Shown piece by piece: positions 63,780-64,000 of a stretch of 64,000 nt of DNA. Every line of letters starts with the position of its first letter. Within the stretch, counting starts at the first letter, position 1. The position numbers and the translations under genes were made by a program. The notes under the pieces are model-generated. The model made no database searches, was not told the origin of the DNA, and was given only the letters and a program-made list of their open reading frames with translations. The stretch comes from Centrapalus pauciflorus (lineage: Eukaryota; Streptophyta; Magnoliopsida; Asterales; Asteraceae), in assembly GCA_020465985.1 (NCBI GenBank), contig JAANYP010001790.1, forward strand, positions 62,001 through 126,000. The letters run 5' to 3'.

Positions 63780-64000
63780 CCTATTTTCTTTCATGTGCAG
63801 GAGATAACTACCGGTCCAAACAACAAGTGGTTCGTCGACAGTGGTTGCTCCAGACACATGACGGGGGAAAGAAGTCTTCTCACAGACTTCAAGGGGGGTA
63901 ATAGGGGATTTGTATCATTCGCGGGTAACAAGGGTGGAAATATCACTGGAACTGGAGAAGTCACTAATGGGACGATTACTTTGGATCAAGTTTATCACGT
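63780..64000 (+). CDS. Copia 2B Pol start (protease), partial
   Basis: In the same frame as gag, directly after its TAA, the reading gives EITTGPNNKWFVDSGCSRHM and TGERSLL, with the protease active site Asp-Ser-Gly intact at 63837-63845. It remains open to the window edge. No ATG suits this start. It must be made by stop readthrough or by a splice ending at TTCATGTGCAG (63790-63800). Confidence 0.8.

Larger units (their letters stand above)
59580..64000 (+). mobile_element. Copia element 2B (younger copy), nested in 2A, continues past window
   Basis: Full 5' LTR, primer site, leader, intact gag and the start of pol. It is inserted in the homologous gag of its relative, just after the ARAQG codons. 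The five bases before it (GATAT) are the expected target duplication; the other side is outside the window. Confidence 0.93.

Noticed and set aside
63780..63800. A 32-nt intron GTGATAAC...TGTGCAG joining gag and pol
   Set aside because: Too short for a plant spliceosomal intron. The acceptor may still pair with a donor further upstream.

Overview
The window is nuclear DNA of a flowering plant, most likely a eudicot. I infer Asteraceae from the general look of the retroelement proteins, but cannot prove it without a search. Canonical GT-AG introns in AT-rich sequence, Ty1/copia and Ty3/gypsy retrotransposons, MULE and CACTA transposons, MITEs and long (TA)n tracts all point to a plant. Only one intact ordinary host gene was found: a ten-exon myo-inositol-1-phosphate synthase gene (33322-38299, + strand, 510 codons plus stop). 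Nearly everything else is nested, mostly decayed mobile DNA.

Layout. (1) 1-13362: a SIRE-like copia element with its 5' end cut off: leader of iterated CpG words, degenerate gag, pol, a spacer with a promoter-like and intron-like leader, an env-like ORF, polypurine tract and a 343-bp LTR. (2) 13363-27207: a Mutator-like (MULE) locus. A transposase gene on the minus strand faces a small zf-GRF/membrane-anchor gene on the plus strand. The transposase is split by an 8.7-kb non-autonomous copia element (15674-24372, target duplication CCTTC). That element's left LTR is itself split by a gypsy solo LTR (16378-17937, target duplication ATAAA); the uninserted form of the site survives in the right LTR. 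(3) 27266-31742: a CACTA (En/Spm, Ptta-type) transposase remnant, a tandem-repeat tract, and a minus-strand fragment of the env-carrying family with its LTR. (4) 31743-40460: the MIPS gene, bracketed by oppositely oriented copies of one MITE family sitting in (TA)n, followed by a dense MITE cluster and an inverted duplication.

(5) 40533-46733: a minus-strand chromovirus-type gypsy element carrying a hAT-like MITE in its reverse transcriptase region. (6) 46734-55376: a plus-strand gypsy element that cuts off the previous one. It lacks the front of its reverse transcriptase, carries a short intron-like insert there, and its integrase is split by a probable solo LTR. (7) 55377-64000: a partial gypsy-type LTR, then two copia elements of one family. 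The younger (59580 onward, with an intact 959-codon gag and the start of pol at the window edge) sits inside the gag of the older.

The most unusual signal is a recurring arrangement in two unrelated copia families. Degenerate, CpG-centred 8-10 bp words are repeated dozens of times in leader sequence just upstream of an ORF, and in most cases a splice-acceptor-like sequence lies a few bases before the ATG. The word differs between families, and between two copies of one family it has changed across most of the tract. I read this as a candidate intron-borne regulatory array. It is an inference from sequence pattern alone.
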